Positions 1 to 10,769 of a stretch of 64,000 bases of DNA are shown piece by piece. The DNA comes from Maylandia zebra (taxonomy: Eukaryota > Chordata > Actinopteri > Cichliformes > Cichlidae), in NCBI RefSeq assembly GCF_041146795.1, contig NC_135170.1:29375533-29439532 (forward strand), in the 5' to 3' direction. The position numbers and the translations under genes were made by a program. The number at the start of each line of letters is the position of its first letter. The first letter of the stretch is position 1. The notes beneath the pieces were generated by a model. It saw only the letters and a program-made list of their open reading frames with translations, made no database searches and was not told the DNA's origin.

Positions 1-798
1 TTTTTTAAATGGGTTTAAACAGGTTAGCTCCTGTATAATTATTTAGAAACAGTGGTATCGTCAAACATATTCACACGTAAAAATACTGTAGGTCTCACTT
101 TGGAGAGGAAACGTGTCTCCAGAAAAGATTGCCTGGGCTGCAACATGTGCATAACGATTTGGAGAAAATAAATAAATTTACCCCATAGATGCATGAAATG
201 TTCTGCTTTATTTGTTGTGGGAGCTATATTTATAATAAATGAAAGACCTATAACATGAAAGATTGTTTCAATAATTAGAAGATGAATAAGACTGATTATT
301 GTACTTTTGAATGACACTGACAGAACTTAATATTTAATGTAGTTAAATATTAACTCGTAAGCTTGTAAATGGAAAAGGGCTGGGTTTTTTCTTTTTCATT
401 TGTTTACAGGATGGTTGTTTTTTTGTCTGTTTTTGGGTGAAACATGTGGGAGCTGGTTTGAGACAGACTGTCTGTCTGTGTAGCAGACGGCCCGGTCTAA
501 TTGGGCTGCTGCGAGTCGAAGTGGAGATGAGGGACAGCAGGTGCCTTTGATTGGGAGCTTTTTTTACTCTCAGCCACCAGCTGTGGACCTGACTGTCACA
601 AACAACCACTGATGTGCATCACATCCTCTGTCGCTGTCAATATCTATACAGTATTTCTAATTAATGGCCCCTTTAATGTTACAGGGCAGGCAAAGGACAA
701 ATTACAACTATGTAGTGAGATGCTTGTAAAAGGTCCGTCTCTGATTAAGGCAATATTTAACAGTGCCCGTACTTCTTTTCTTCCTTTTCCTTTTGTAG
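1..798 (+). other. acly intron (upstream part)
   Basis: No coding exon was found here. The next exon opens at 799 after a polypyrimidine tract and TAG. The short open frames in both orientations show no family resemblance. Confidence 0.7.
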
Positions 799-3700
799 GA
801 GGCCTATATTGCAGACCTTGATGCTAAGAGTGGAGCCAGCCTCAAACTCACTCTCCTTAATCCTCGAGGCAGAATCTGGACCATGGTGGCAGGCGGCGGT
901 GCCTCAGTGGTGTACAGGTACTCAGTCATAGTGCTAACATACACACTAGAATCCATGGCTCTCAAGACTAAACAATCTCTAGTATTGATCACCATTAAAT
1001 TCATTCCTCTGTGCATAATTGGGTTTAGTATTAGGGGAGAATGCCAGAGATGCAGTAGGGATACTGATAGTGCAGCAGTTTAGACTCTGCCCATTCAGCT
1101 GCCAGCTAAATTGGATTCCTAGATGTTGCTGTTTTACTGAGAGTCTGGAAGAAAGAGCGGTGCCTCACTTGCTCTGCCGTCTGTCGGGGGTGTAGAGTGG
1201 GACTTGCAGACCCATCAGGCGTGACTAATTATTTCCCCTGTGCACTGTTAAGTTGTTGTATCTGTTTACAGTGCAGTATTAAATGAATAAAGGGGATGTG
1301 TTCTGGAGGTCTGTTTTTCCTGAAGTTGTGTTTATTGTTGCAGCTGAAAATGCCCCATATAAGAAAAACAGAGCTGTGGTTGCTTTTGTTGATCTGTTTC
1401 TTCTCTCTATTCTATCTCTTTACTAATATGAAACACCCTCAGTGACACAATCTGTGATCTTGGTGGGGTTAACGAGCTGGCCAATTATGGAGAGTATTCT
1501 GGAGCACCGAGTGAACAGCAGACCTATGATTATGCCAAGACCATCCTATCTTTGATGACGAGAGAAAAGCACTCTGATGGTGGGAATTGTGTAAACTTTC
1601 TTACTTACTTTCTTTCTTTTTTATTATTAACAATATTATTTCTATATGAAATTATTTCCATATTAATGTGTTCCAGGGAAGGTTTTGATCATCGGAGGAA
1701 GCATTGCAAACTTCACAAATGTTGCAGCAACATTTAAGGTACAGTGTGCATTTTGTTTGCATGGTGTTAATATATCAATATTTCTTATTTAATGTCATGT
1801 GTTAATTGAGCATCTCTGTCATTTTGGACAAAGGGAATTGTTCGGGCTATCAGAGATTATCAGGAGCCACTGAAGGAGCATGAGGTCACTATTTTTGTGC
1901 GGCGTGGAGGCCCCAACTACCAGGAAGGTCTAAGAGTGATGGGAGAAGTTGGTATGTTTTTCCTGATATGTTATAAATTTAGGCTTCATATTGTAATCTA
2001 TCAATGTAGTCTTGAGACTAAGCACCTGCCAGCTGTTACACACCACAGTTAATTCGACTCTGGACCTTTCTCCACAGGAAAGACCACTGGCATCCCAATT
2101 CATGTCTTTGGCACAGAAACCCACATGACTGCCATTGTTGGCATGGCGCTGGGCCACAGGCCAATTGCCAACTTGCCTCCTATTGCTGCCCACACTGCCA
2201 ACTTCCTCCTCAACTCCAACAGCAGCACATCGGTATGACGCGCACTGGCCTGATAAACCATCGAGATATTCTTGCAATTCACTGTGAAGTGTATTTACAT
2301 CAGTCAGTTCCCTCAAATGTAGGTTGCATGCCACAGCCTCTGTTTCAGTCACTATTATCTTGTCCTCATAGTGAACCAGATTACACAGTTCCCTGCAATG
2401 CTCTTATATAAAGAGCATTGCAGGGATCTGTGGGCTGCTTTAGTCGTGAGTCTGCAGTTGGAAGTGCAAGGTTGTAGCGCGCCGCTCGAGGCATCCATTA
2501 AAAATGTGCAGTGCAAGATTTCAGCAAAGGAAGTGCGTGTGTGTGCATGCCTGTTTGTCTTTGCTTCAGATGTGCGCTACAACAGAAGAACAAAGTGAAA
2601 TGAAATATGAATTGTCCTACTGGGAATTGGTGTGAATAAATGTGAAGTACTAGGAAACTGGGGTCATCAACAAAAACTATTTTTAATAGATTTCCAGGAC
2701 ACATGCACATCAAGTGCACGTGATCTCAACTTATCCAGCGGCTCTACCATTTATCACAGCTATCACAGCTAAAGCTGTCCCAACTAGGCTGTCCTTACTG
2801 AGAAACGTTTTTTTTTTTTTAGATATGCGAGGGGAAAAAAAGTTACTTTTTTCTTCTTCTTTTTTTAATACTTTCTAGACGCCAGCGTCCAGCAGGACTG
2901 CTTCTTTCTCTGAAAACAAAGGCAAAGTTGAGAGTTCACCAGCAAAGAAGCCTAAAACTGGAGCCCCCGTTGGTGAGAAACACCCCGACCATGAGACTAC
3001 ACAATAAATGCCAAAACCTTTCTGTTTGTCATACTTGCATCCATAGCTGGACTGGCCATCGGGCATACCGGGCATTTGCCCGGTGGGCCGCTGGCGATTT
3101 TTTGTTTTTATGGGCCGATCGATTTATTTATTTTTTTTTTTTTTGGAAGGGTATAAATAATGAAAGGTGTTGGATTGGCCAGTTGGTCATGATCGACTCT
3201 GGGCTGGACCAATTACAGCCGAGGAGGTCGGATGCACCCTCCCCCTTGTTTAGCAACCTTTAGACGAACTAAAGAAAATGGAGAACAAAAAAAGGAAAGA
3301 AGGTGCAGAAAAAATTAGGGTCAAAAAGAAACGAGCCCTTCAGGCAGACGCTGCCAAATGTGTAAAAATAACTGAATTGTTTGGCGGTAGCTATGGCATA
3401 GCTTCCACAGATTTAGCAACATCAGCAAGTGGTGGAGGCCAGCAGGTGGATAAGGGAAAGGGGAGGCAAGAGGAGGAGAGACCGAGGCGGCTGCCGGTCA
3501 TAGTGGCAGAGGAACTGAACTTCAGGCAAGAAGTTATGACCTGCTGTCTGTGTCAGATATAAACCAAGTTTAGTTGTAGTTTGTTTTCGTTGTGCTGACT
3601 TTTTACAGGCGCTTAGAATAACTGGTACTGCGTACTAGCTAGCATGATGGAGTTTATATACTGCTGGGCGGGTGCTATGAAGTTACTGATAGTAAATTTT

Positions 3701-6700
3701 ATTTTATGCTTCAGGTTAGTTTCTCAAACTCCTCAAAATCTTAACAAATTGTGCCAATCCTTACATGTTGCACCAGGCTGATTTATCATCTAAAGTGGAG
3801 AAGTCTGTGACAGAGGAGACAGAAGAGCAGCAGAGAGAGATGGAGAGATGACTTCATGTCATCCATGAGGGATGCATTTGACATATGTTTCACATATTAT
3901 AGCCCAACAAGTTACTCATAGCAATTTAAATACCAGCAATCAGTTTTTGGCACAACACCGGCTATTGCAGTTAATAATACAACAGCTTCTTGCCATTTTT
4001 TGTGTTTCTTTTTATCGCTGTGTAACTGAGCTCAATTGAAAGCCTGCATGCGCTAGTACCTCTTGCCACAAGTTCCCAGAATCCTTTGCGGTTTTACCCC
4101 TGAATGACGTCACATTTTTGGTGGGCCGGTCTCTAGTCAAAATGCCCGGGCCGATTTTTTGTCCCAGTCCAGCCCTGCTTGCATCCATCACTGGATAGTA
4201 GGTAGAGGCGTTGTATGTCTGCACAGTTCACTATAGGTATTATAGCGCCCTCTGTGGTCAGCAATAGGTTTCTGCAAAAACTATTTCCATGCTTCCACTT
4301 TCAAATTTCATTTTCATATTTTCCAAACTCTGGGAGAAAATGGAGGTTACAGTGTTTTAATACAAGGACTCACATATCGATTTTCTTTTTTTTTTTATGT
4401 CCAATTTTATTTAAACACTGCTAACAGTGCCACCAGTATCTAAGAGTTTTCCTTTCTCTGTAGGAAAGGCAACTACCCTCTTCACTAAACACACAAAGTC
4501 GATAGTGTGGGGCATGCAGACTCGTGCAGTACAGGGCATGCTGGACTTTGACTATATCTGCTCCAGAGCTGAGCCATCTGTTGCAGCTATGGTCTACCCA
4601 TTCACGTATGTATGCTGCGCCTGTCCTCTTTAGCTTGTGTCTGCTCTCAGTGTAATGCCCGTTTGCTGTAATATAACTGTAAGAACCTCTGAGAGTACTG
4701 TACTGTTTTTACTGTTTCTTATATGCGTTTCTTGTTGGCTGCCTTCCAGTGGAGACCACAAACAGAAGTTCTACTGGGGACATAAAGAGATCCTCCTCCC
4801 TGTGTATAAGAACATGAGCGATGCCATGAAGAAGCATCCAGATGTAGATGTGCTCATCAACTTTGCCTCTTTGCGCTCAGCCTTTGATAGCACCATAGAG
4901 ACCATGCAGTACCCACAGGTACCCAGCTGCAGCATCTGTGGCCTATAAAAACTTTAATAAGGGCTTCACAGTTAAGCATTTCTCTTTGTTTGTCTTCAGA
5001 TTCGCACCATTGCCATCATTGCTGAGGGAATCCCTGAAGCCCACACTAGGAAGCTTATCAAGACAGCAGATGAGAAGGGTGTCACAATCATTGGACCAGC
5101 AACTGTTAGTTTTTCTTCACCTCTAATGAGAATTTACCAGGTCTTTCTGTTTTGTTGTTGTTTAATTTAAGTAAACCACCTTTTGTTTTGTTTTGTCTAG
5201 GTTGGAGGAATCAAGCCAGGCTGTTTCAAGATCGGGAACACGGGAGGCATGCTGGATAACATCCTCGCCTCCAAGCTGTATCGCCCAGGAAGCGTGGCCT
5301 ATGTGTCCCGATCAGGCGGCATGTCCAATGAACTTAACAATATAATCTCCCGCACCACTGATGGTGTATTTGAAGGTGTGGCCATCGGTGGGGATAGGTA
5401 CGTATGTGCTTTTTGGCTCTGCATTTAAATGTGGTGTGAGCTGGGACATAATTCATAATTCTTCTTCAGATACCCAGCCTCTGTGTTTACGGACCATGTG
5501 CTGCGCTACCAAGACACTCCTGGAGTAAAGATGATTGTCGTACTGGGAGAGGTGAGGAGTAAATGATCACACACTGGTGCTCGGAGCTTTAAACTGTTGT
5601 TGGCTGCTAATTTTTGACTGTCTGTGCCCTTGTAACAGATTGGTGGCACAGAAGAATACAAGATCTGCCAAGCTATCAAACAGGGCAGAATCACAAAGCC
5701 AGTTGTGTGCTGGTGTATTGGCACCTGTGCCACTATGTTCTCCTCAGAGGTAAGAGGGCAGATTTAGTGTTTGATGCATATTAAACAGATGAGTAATGAG
5801 ACATTCCAGAAATTAATTGTCGCTTTAATTGTGTTCTTCAATGTGTTACACAATGTGTTCAGGTTCAGTTTGGCCACGCAGGAGCTTGTGCCAACCAGGC
5901 CTCTGAGACAGCAGTAGCTAAGAACAAAGCTCTGAAGGAAGCTGGTGCATTTGTCCCTAAAAGCTTTGATGAGCTTGGGGATATCATCAAGTCAGTGCAT
6001 GTTCATGAGGGGGAGGGTTAATATTCTTATGCAGCGATTCTTGATCTAAATGTAATTAATTTTTGTGTTATTTTTAATTTTGCAGCTCTGTATATGATGA
6101 CCTTGTTGCGAAGGGAGTTATTCAGCCAGCTGAAGAGTTGCCTCCTCCCACTGTACCAATGGATTACTCGTGGGCAAGAGTGAGTATGCCAGAAAGAATA
6201 ACTTTTTAAGAGCAGAGCTTTTAAAGGGTGTGATGGCAGTTGTTTTTCATTTTTCTCATTGTTTTTGCCTTTCAGGAGCTCGGTCTGATCCGTAAGCCAG
6301 CTTCTTTCATGACCAGTATCTGTGACGAGAGAGGTCAGGAGCTCATTTATGCTGGCATGCCCATCACTGAGGTCTTCAAGTCAGAAATAGGTCTCGGAGG
6401 CACTCTGGGGCTGCTTTGGTTCCAGAGGAGGTCAGGCTTGTAACTCAGCCATAAATAGCTCCGGAAAAATCTTTGAACTATGCAACCTTTTTATGATATT
6501 TCATCATCTTTGTATGCAGGTTGCCCAGGTATGCCTGCCAGTTCATCGAAATGTGTCTAATGGTGACTGCGGATCACGGCCCTGCTGTTTCTGGTGCACA
6601 TAACACTATTGTATGTGCCCGAGCTGGCAAAGACCTCATCTCCAGCCTCACCTCAGGCCTTCTCACCATTGTAAGACACCCACACCTGTCTTTGATCTAT

Positions 6701-8317
6701 TTACTTGATTTATATAGCTATAAAACTCAACCACCTAAATGTAATCTATGTCTTTCTTCCTGTAATGTTTTTTTTTTAATTTTTTTTAGGGTGACCGTTT
6801 TGGAGGCGCTTTGGATGCTGCAGCAAAGCAGTTCAGCAAAGCATTTGATAGCGGCATGCTGCCCATGGAATTTGTGAACAAGATGAAGAAGGATGGCAAG
6901 CTGATCATGGGCATTGGACACAGAGTCAAGTCGGTGAGTACCATGGCTACTTAGCGTGTGAGCATCTGATACAGCATCGTGTTATTCTGGCTAAACTAAG
7001 TATTTAAAAATACAAGAAATATAGATGTGCACCATATCTAATAATTCTTAGATCATGAGCTAATACTGATAGAGGAAGACAGCAATTTTGACTGGGGAGA
7101 AGAGATGTTGAAATTGAATTGTCTGTGCTTTTCAGATTAACAATCCAGACATGAGAGTCCAGATCTTAAAGGACTTTGTGAAGCAGCACTTTCCTTCCAC
7201 ACAGCTGCTGGACTATGCTCTGGAAGTAGAGAAAATCACCACCTCTAAGGTAAGCTTGGAATAGCTTTTGGAAAAAACTAATTTCTTACATTATAGGGGA
7301 CTTATTCTAATTATTTCCAGCTCCAAATTGTTGGACTCTACCAAAGTAGCTTTGCATAATTCAGTTCAAAATAATCTTTATCATCCAGGGCCTTGGTGCT
7401 GCCAGTTCATCGTCTGTCTGAAACAAGTGATTTTAGCTTCTCTTCACTTTTAACGTCACAATCACTTTAAGCGGAGCTTCGTCTCATTGGCTGCCTCCAT
7501 AATCAATGAAATTTGGGATATCACCTGTTTTTCACATCTGTATCCAGCAAAGAGCAGAAAAAACTGAAGCTGAATGTTTAGAGCCGTCTAAGCGTTTGGC
7601 TAACACAGATTATATTCTAACGTCATTATTTGAAACTCTTATCATGTTTAATATGAGTATTTCTTATTGTAATAATGTCTATATATAGAGGGAGAGAGGG
7701 AAATTAATGAAGGGTATGAAAAGTCCACTTGTAATGATTTTATGCTGTACTTGTGTTACCAAGAAACCCAACTTGATCCTGAATGTGGATGGCTTCATTG
7801 GTGTGGCTTTTGTGGATTTGCTCAGGACTTGTGGTGGATTTACACGGTGAGCCAGTTTCTCTTTAAAGTTTAAACCAGGTTTCTCTTAAGAATGGCACTT
7901 TAACTAGAATTAAGGGATAGCATAGTTTTTCTTCCAGGCTTTTTAATAAAAATGATTACTTAGGAAGATGTGCTGAAACTTGTTGGGATTATGTGACAGA
8001 AGCATGTCTATATTATTAAAAAGCCCCTTTCCCTGTCTACCACACATTCACAGGGATGAAGCAGATGAGTTTGTGGAAATTGGTGCTCTGAATGGCATCT
8101 TTGTCTTGGGTCGCAGTATGGGATTCATTGGTGAGTTATCTGCGTGCATGGCAATGTCTGCAAGACAGCAAACACTTCTACTTTGTATGATAACCAGTCT
8201 TTCTTTTATATATCTCCTTAAGGACACTACCTGGATCAGAAGAGGCTGAAACAGGGTCTGTATCGCCACCCTTGGGATGACATCTCCTATGTACTCCCAG
8301 AGCACATGTCTATGTAA
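799..8317 (+). CDS. acly: ATP-citrate lyase, C-terminal ~843 residues (5' part outside window)
   Basis: This cytosolic enzyme makes acetyl-CoA and oxaloacetate from citrate, CoA and ATP for lipid synthesis. 21 coding exons are visible: 799-917, 1443-1579, 1677-1738, 1834-1951, 2078-2232, 2879-2972, 4464-4605, 4750-4918, 5000-5104, 5201-5397, 5470-5551, 5639-5749, 5863-5990, 6086-6179, 6276-6430, 6520-6670, 6790-6933, 7136-7249, 7764-7846, 8054-8130 and 8223-8317. They sum to 844 codons with an intact frame, so the window starts near residue 259 of the roughly 1100-residue family protein. Exon 2879-2972 encodes the linker RTASFSE, which matches the known Akt/PKA site Ser455. Exon 5863-5990 carries [10 protein letters not shown], holding the phospho-histidine of the ligase half. 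[17 protein letters not shown] and the end LPEHMSM belong to the citrate-synthase-like module. Bases 1-798 are intron. Teleosts may have two acly genes; which one this is was not resolved. Confidence 0.97.
2390..2426. repeat. Perfect 16-bp inverted repeat (hairpin) in acly intron
   Basis: The arm TCCCTGCAATGCTCTT (2390-2405) is repeated exactly as its reverse complement at 2411-2426, with a five-base loop ATATA. It lies in the intron between exons 2078-2232 and 2879-2972. Its origin is unknown; it may be the core of a foldback element. Confidence 0.85.
3042..4177 (+). mobile_element. Non-autonomous hAT DNA transposon in acly intron
   Basis: The right end reads as the inverse of CAGGGCTGGACTGG and the left end as CATAGCTGGACTGG, giving inverted termini with two mismatches. 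An exact 8-bp duplication, CTTGCATC, flanks the element at 3034-3041 and 4178-4185. CAGGG-type termini with an 8-bp target duplication are the hallmark of the hAT superfamily. The subterminal regions also pair, with GGGCAT...GCCCGG motifs on the left and GCCCGGGCC on the right. At about 1.1 kb it is too short for a full transposase and keeps only an N-terminal fragment, so it is an internally deleted copy. It lies wholly inside the intron between exons 2879-2972 and 4464-4605 and should be spliced out. Confidence 0.85.
3278..3562 (+). pseudogene. hAT transposase N-terminal fragment
   Basis: A 94-codon open frame inside the hAT element starts [20 protein letters not shown] and continues with [13 protein letters not shown]. 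This lysine/arginine-rich start is typical of hAT transposases of the ZMYM1-like group that sit before a TTF-type zinc finger. The zinc finger, the RNase-H-like catalytic core and the dimerisation domain are absent, and the frame stops at 3562. It cannot encode a working transposase. The family assignment is from memory of the N-terminal motif. Confidence 0.6.
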
Positions 8318-9611
8318 TCAGAGGGACTAAACCATATAGCAGCAGCAGCTGTTTGGTCCCTCACCCTGCCATTAGTACCCCTGCACATACTGTGACATCA
8401 TCTCAAATCAGTGCCATAACATAGGGAAGATGTTACGATTAATATAGCTGTAAATGCCAAGTGGTGGAAAGAATTTAGTTCTGGAAACCTGTCAGCGCTG
8501 CTCACATGATTAATATATAACCTGCTAAACTGTGAACCTTCCATCTTAAAATGTGTTTTGGAGAGCAATCGGATGAGGTATACAGTGGAGGAAGTAAACA
8601 GAAAGTTACTGATGACTAGAGAAGTACTGTTGTTTACCCCCAAATAATACATCAATATATTAAAGTAGCATGTGTGTCTGTGCGACAGTGTTTCATGTTT
8701 CTGTGCTGCTCTCTTCACTGTGCCGTTTACTACAAGAAGTGAACATGTAGTGCAATAATTCCTATATAATATCAGAACATACTGTACATCAGATCTGTAT
8801 TTGTGTACATATGAATTAATACTTAACTAACCAAATGGTACAAGAATGTTATAATTTGCATTTTCTGTATTGCCTTTGATACAGTAGTAATGAGTGATGC
8901 TTGTAGTCTGCTTACTGTGGGTGATGGGACCATTTTTATGAGTCATACCTAGCAGGTACTGCCATTTGCAGTGTGCAGGAAATGTTCTCTCCCAGCTGGT
9001 ACAATATGAGGGAGTATTTTTTGAAAGCATTAAAATGGTCAGATAATGTTATTAGTCATAAGAACAACAAATATGTAATTAGTGGGGGGGTTTTTTTGTT
9101 TTTTTTTTGTTTTTCCTCTTACCTGGTTATTTAAGAGGCTGCCATTGCATATGATAAATGAGACACAGTTAGTAACAAAAAGCTAAATTATTAATAAAAA
9201 TATCTTTGAGCCAGCACAATTGGGGTTAAATAAAATGTATTATTTTTGTATAATTAATGAGGTATGGTTTTTATTCATTCTGATTTTTAATTCTTCTGAG
9301 TGCAGTTTTGAAGGTTGTTTCATGCCTGGTGTGAAAATCTTTTCAGAATGACTGAACTTCTTTAGAAAAAAAAAAAAAACAAGGTCCAAAAGGGTATCTA
9401 TATGTGGCAGGCATCGCCAGTGTTATCCATTATGCAGTTGTGGTTAAAAAGTGTATCAAATCTGTGAGAAACCAGAAACGTGTTTTCAGTGTCTTCATGT
9501 TTTATGTTTTTTATCTTTGAGTGTGAGCTAAGTGTTCCTGTGTACTGATTTGTTGTATGTTGATAACGGTATAATTAAGTACATTAAAATGTAATCATTA
9601 AAATGTATCAA
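8318..9611 (+). other. acly 3'UTR (approximate end)
   Basis: A-rich non-coding sequence follows the acly stop. Possible polyadenylation signals are AATAAA at 9193-9198 and two ATTAAA motifs near 9583-9600, followed by a GT-rich stretch (TGTGTTTGTC, about 9616). The real end of the transcript cannot be chosen from sequence alone. Confidence 0.5.
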
Positions 9612-9630
9612 TGCATGTGTTTGTCTTTAT

Positions 9631-9646
9631 TCACAAGGGGGCGCCA
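9631..9646 (+). promoter_or_regulatory. CTCF-like motif between acly and klhl11
   Basis: TCACAAGGGGGCGCCA matches the core of the vertebrate CTCF site (CCANNAGGGGGCGC) with one change at the 5' edge. It lies just past the end of acly and about 1.1 kb before klhl11, a plausible place for a boundary. Occupancy is not shown by sequence. Confidence 0.45.
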
Positions 9647-10648
9647 GAACCCCACGGGATTAGTATCTCCTTCAGGAATGGGGATCGTTTTCTTCTTTAG
9701 ACTTAAGAGCTAAAAAAGAAAGGAACCCGACTTCTTTACCTTTTGTGAAAACCTTAACATCTAAACTTAAAGAAGCCTAGTATCCTTCTGTTTTTAAGCT
9801 GTTGAGACTAATGTGTTCTGGGTGACATTACATGGACTTTTCCCTCAAAGGTAAACGTGTAATTTAGGACATTCGGAAGCCACTGACTGGACAACGGCTG
9901 AATTCTCCCAATTATTTAGTAAAATATTACACAAAAGCGAAAAAAAGAAAAAAAAAGTTTTTTAAATCACGTGTAGACAGGGTTATGAACGTCTCGACGT
10001 ATCGTGAGACCAACGCAGTTACATCATGACTTAATAACAAGGTAGCGTCACTGTGCATTTGAGTGAATTAGGTATCTTACTGTCCTGTATAATCACTGCG
10101 AGTTTACTTGCTTTGCCCTGCTGAGAGTTAATTGTTTCGCCTTTAGATGTAATTCTCAAATCACAGAGACATTATTAGACGGGGACGTTTTTGTTTCAGA
10201 TAAATGCATTGAACGGCTTTCATATCCACTGCGAACGAACGATGTTAAAGTGATTACATACATATTTGGTGTATTTACAGCGTGCTTGCTCTGAGCCTGC
10301 AGACTGAAAACAATTATGTTTTCCTGTCCATGTGTAGACAGGTAGGAACGCCTTTTACTCAGTGCGCATGTCAGTGACTCTGTTTATTTACAAAAAAAGC
10401 CGCGCAAAAACAACACTTTAAACTTAATGTATGACAGTACATGTTTAAAAAAAAGGCCAAAATTTATCCATTGTGTCCTGTGTGTTAAATGCTATCATGT
10501 GCTGCACAGACCAGAACGCTAAAACTAACAATAAAAATAACCTCTTTTTTTATTTTAAACTAAGGTCTTTTCTTCTAAAATTAAACTAAAACCTGAAAAA
10601 AGGGGTGATTTGAAGCGGCTTTTTAAAAGTAAACCCTCCCCTTTTCGC

Positions 10649-10665
10649 CCCGGAAGTGACGCAAC
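10649..10665 (+). promoter_or_regulatory. ETS-CRE composite promoter element of klhl11
   Basis: CCCGGAAGTGACGCAAC joins an ETS/GABPA core (CCGGAAGT) to a CRE half-like TGACGCAA. The motif lies about 105-120 bases before the chosen start codon in a GC-richer patch after AT-rich intergenic DNA. Such elements are frequent at TATA-less vertebrate promoters close to the start site. Confidence 0.55.
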
Positions 10666-10769
10666 GAATACGAAACGCACTTCATTGTTCTCCGCTTATA
10701 TGTCTCCCCCGTTCCTTAGCTAGTTTACTTCATTTCCCACCACTGCTCATCTCCAGTGCTGGCAGTAGA

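Noticed and set aside
2390-2426. Hairpins as microRNA precursors
   Set aside because: Stems of 15-18 bases with tiny loops are too short for a typical pre-miRNA.
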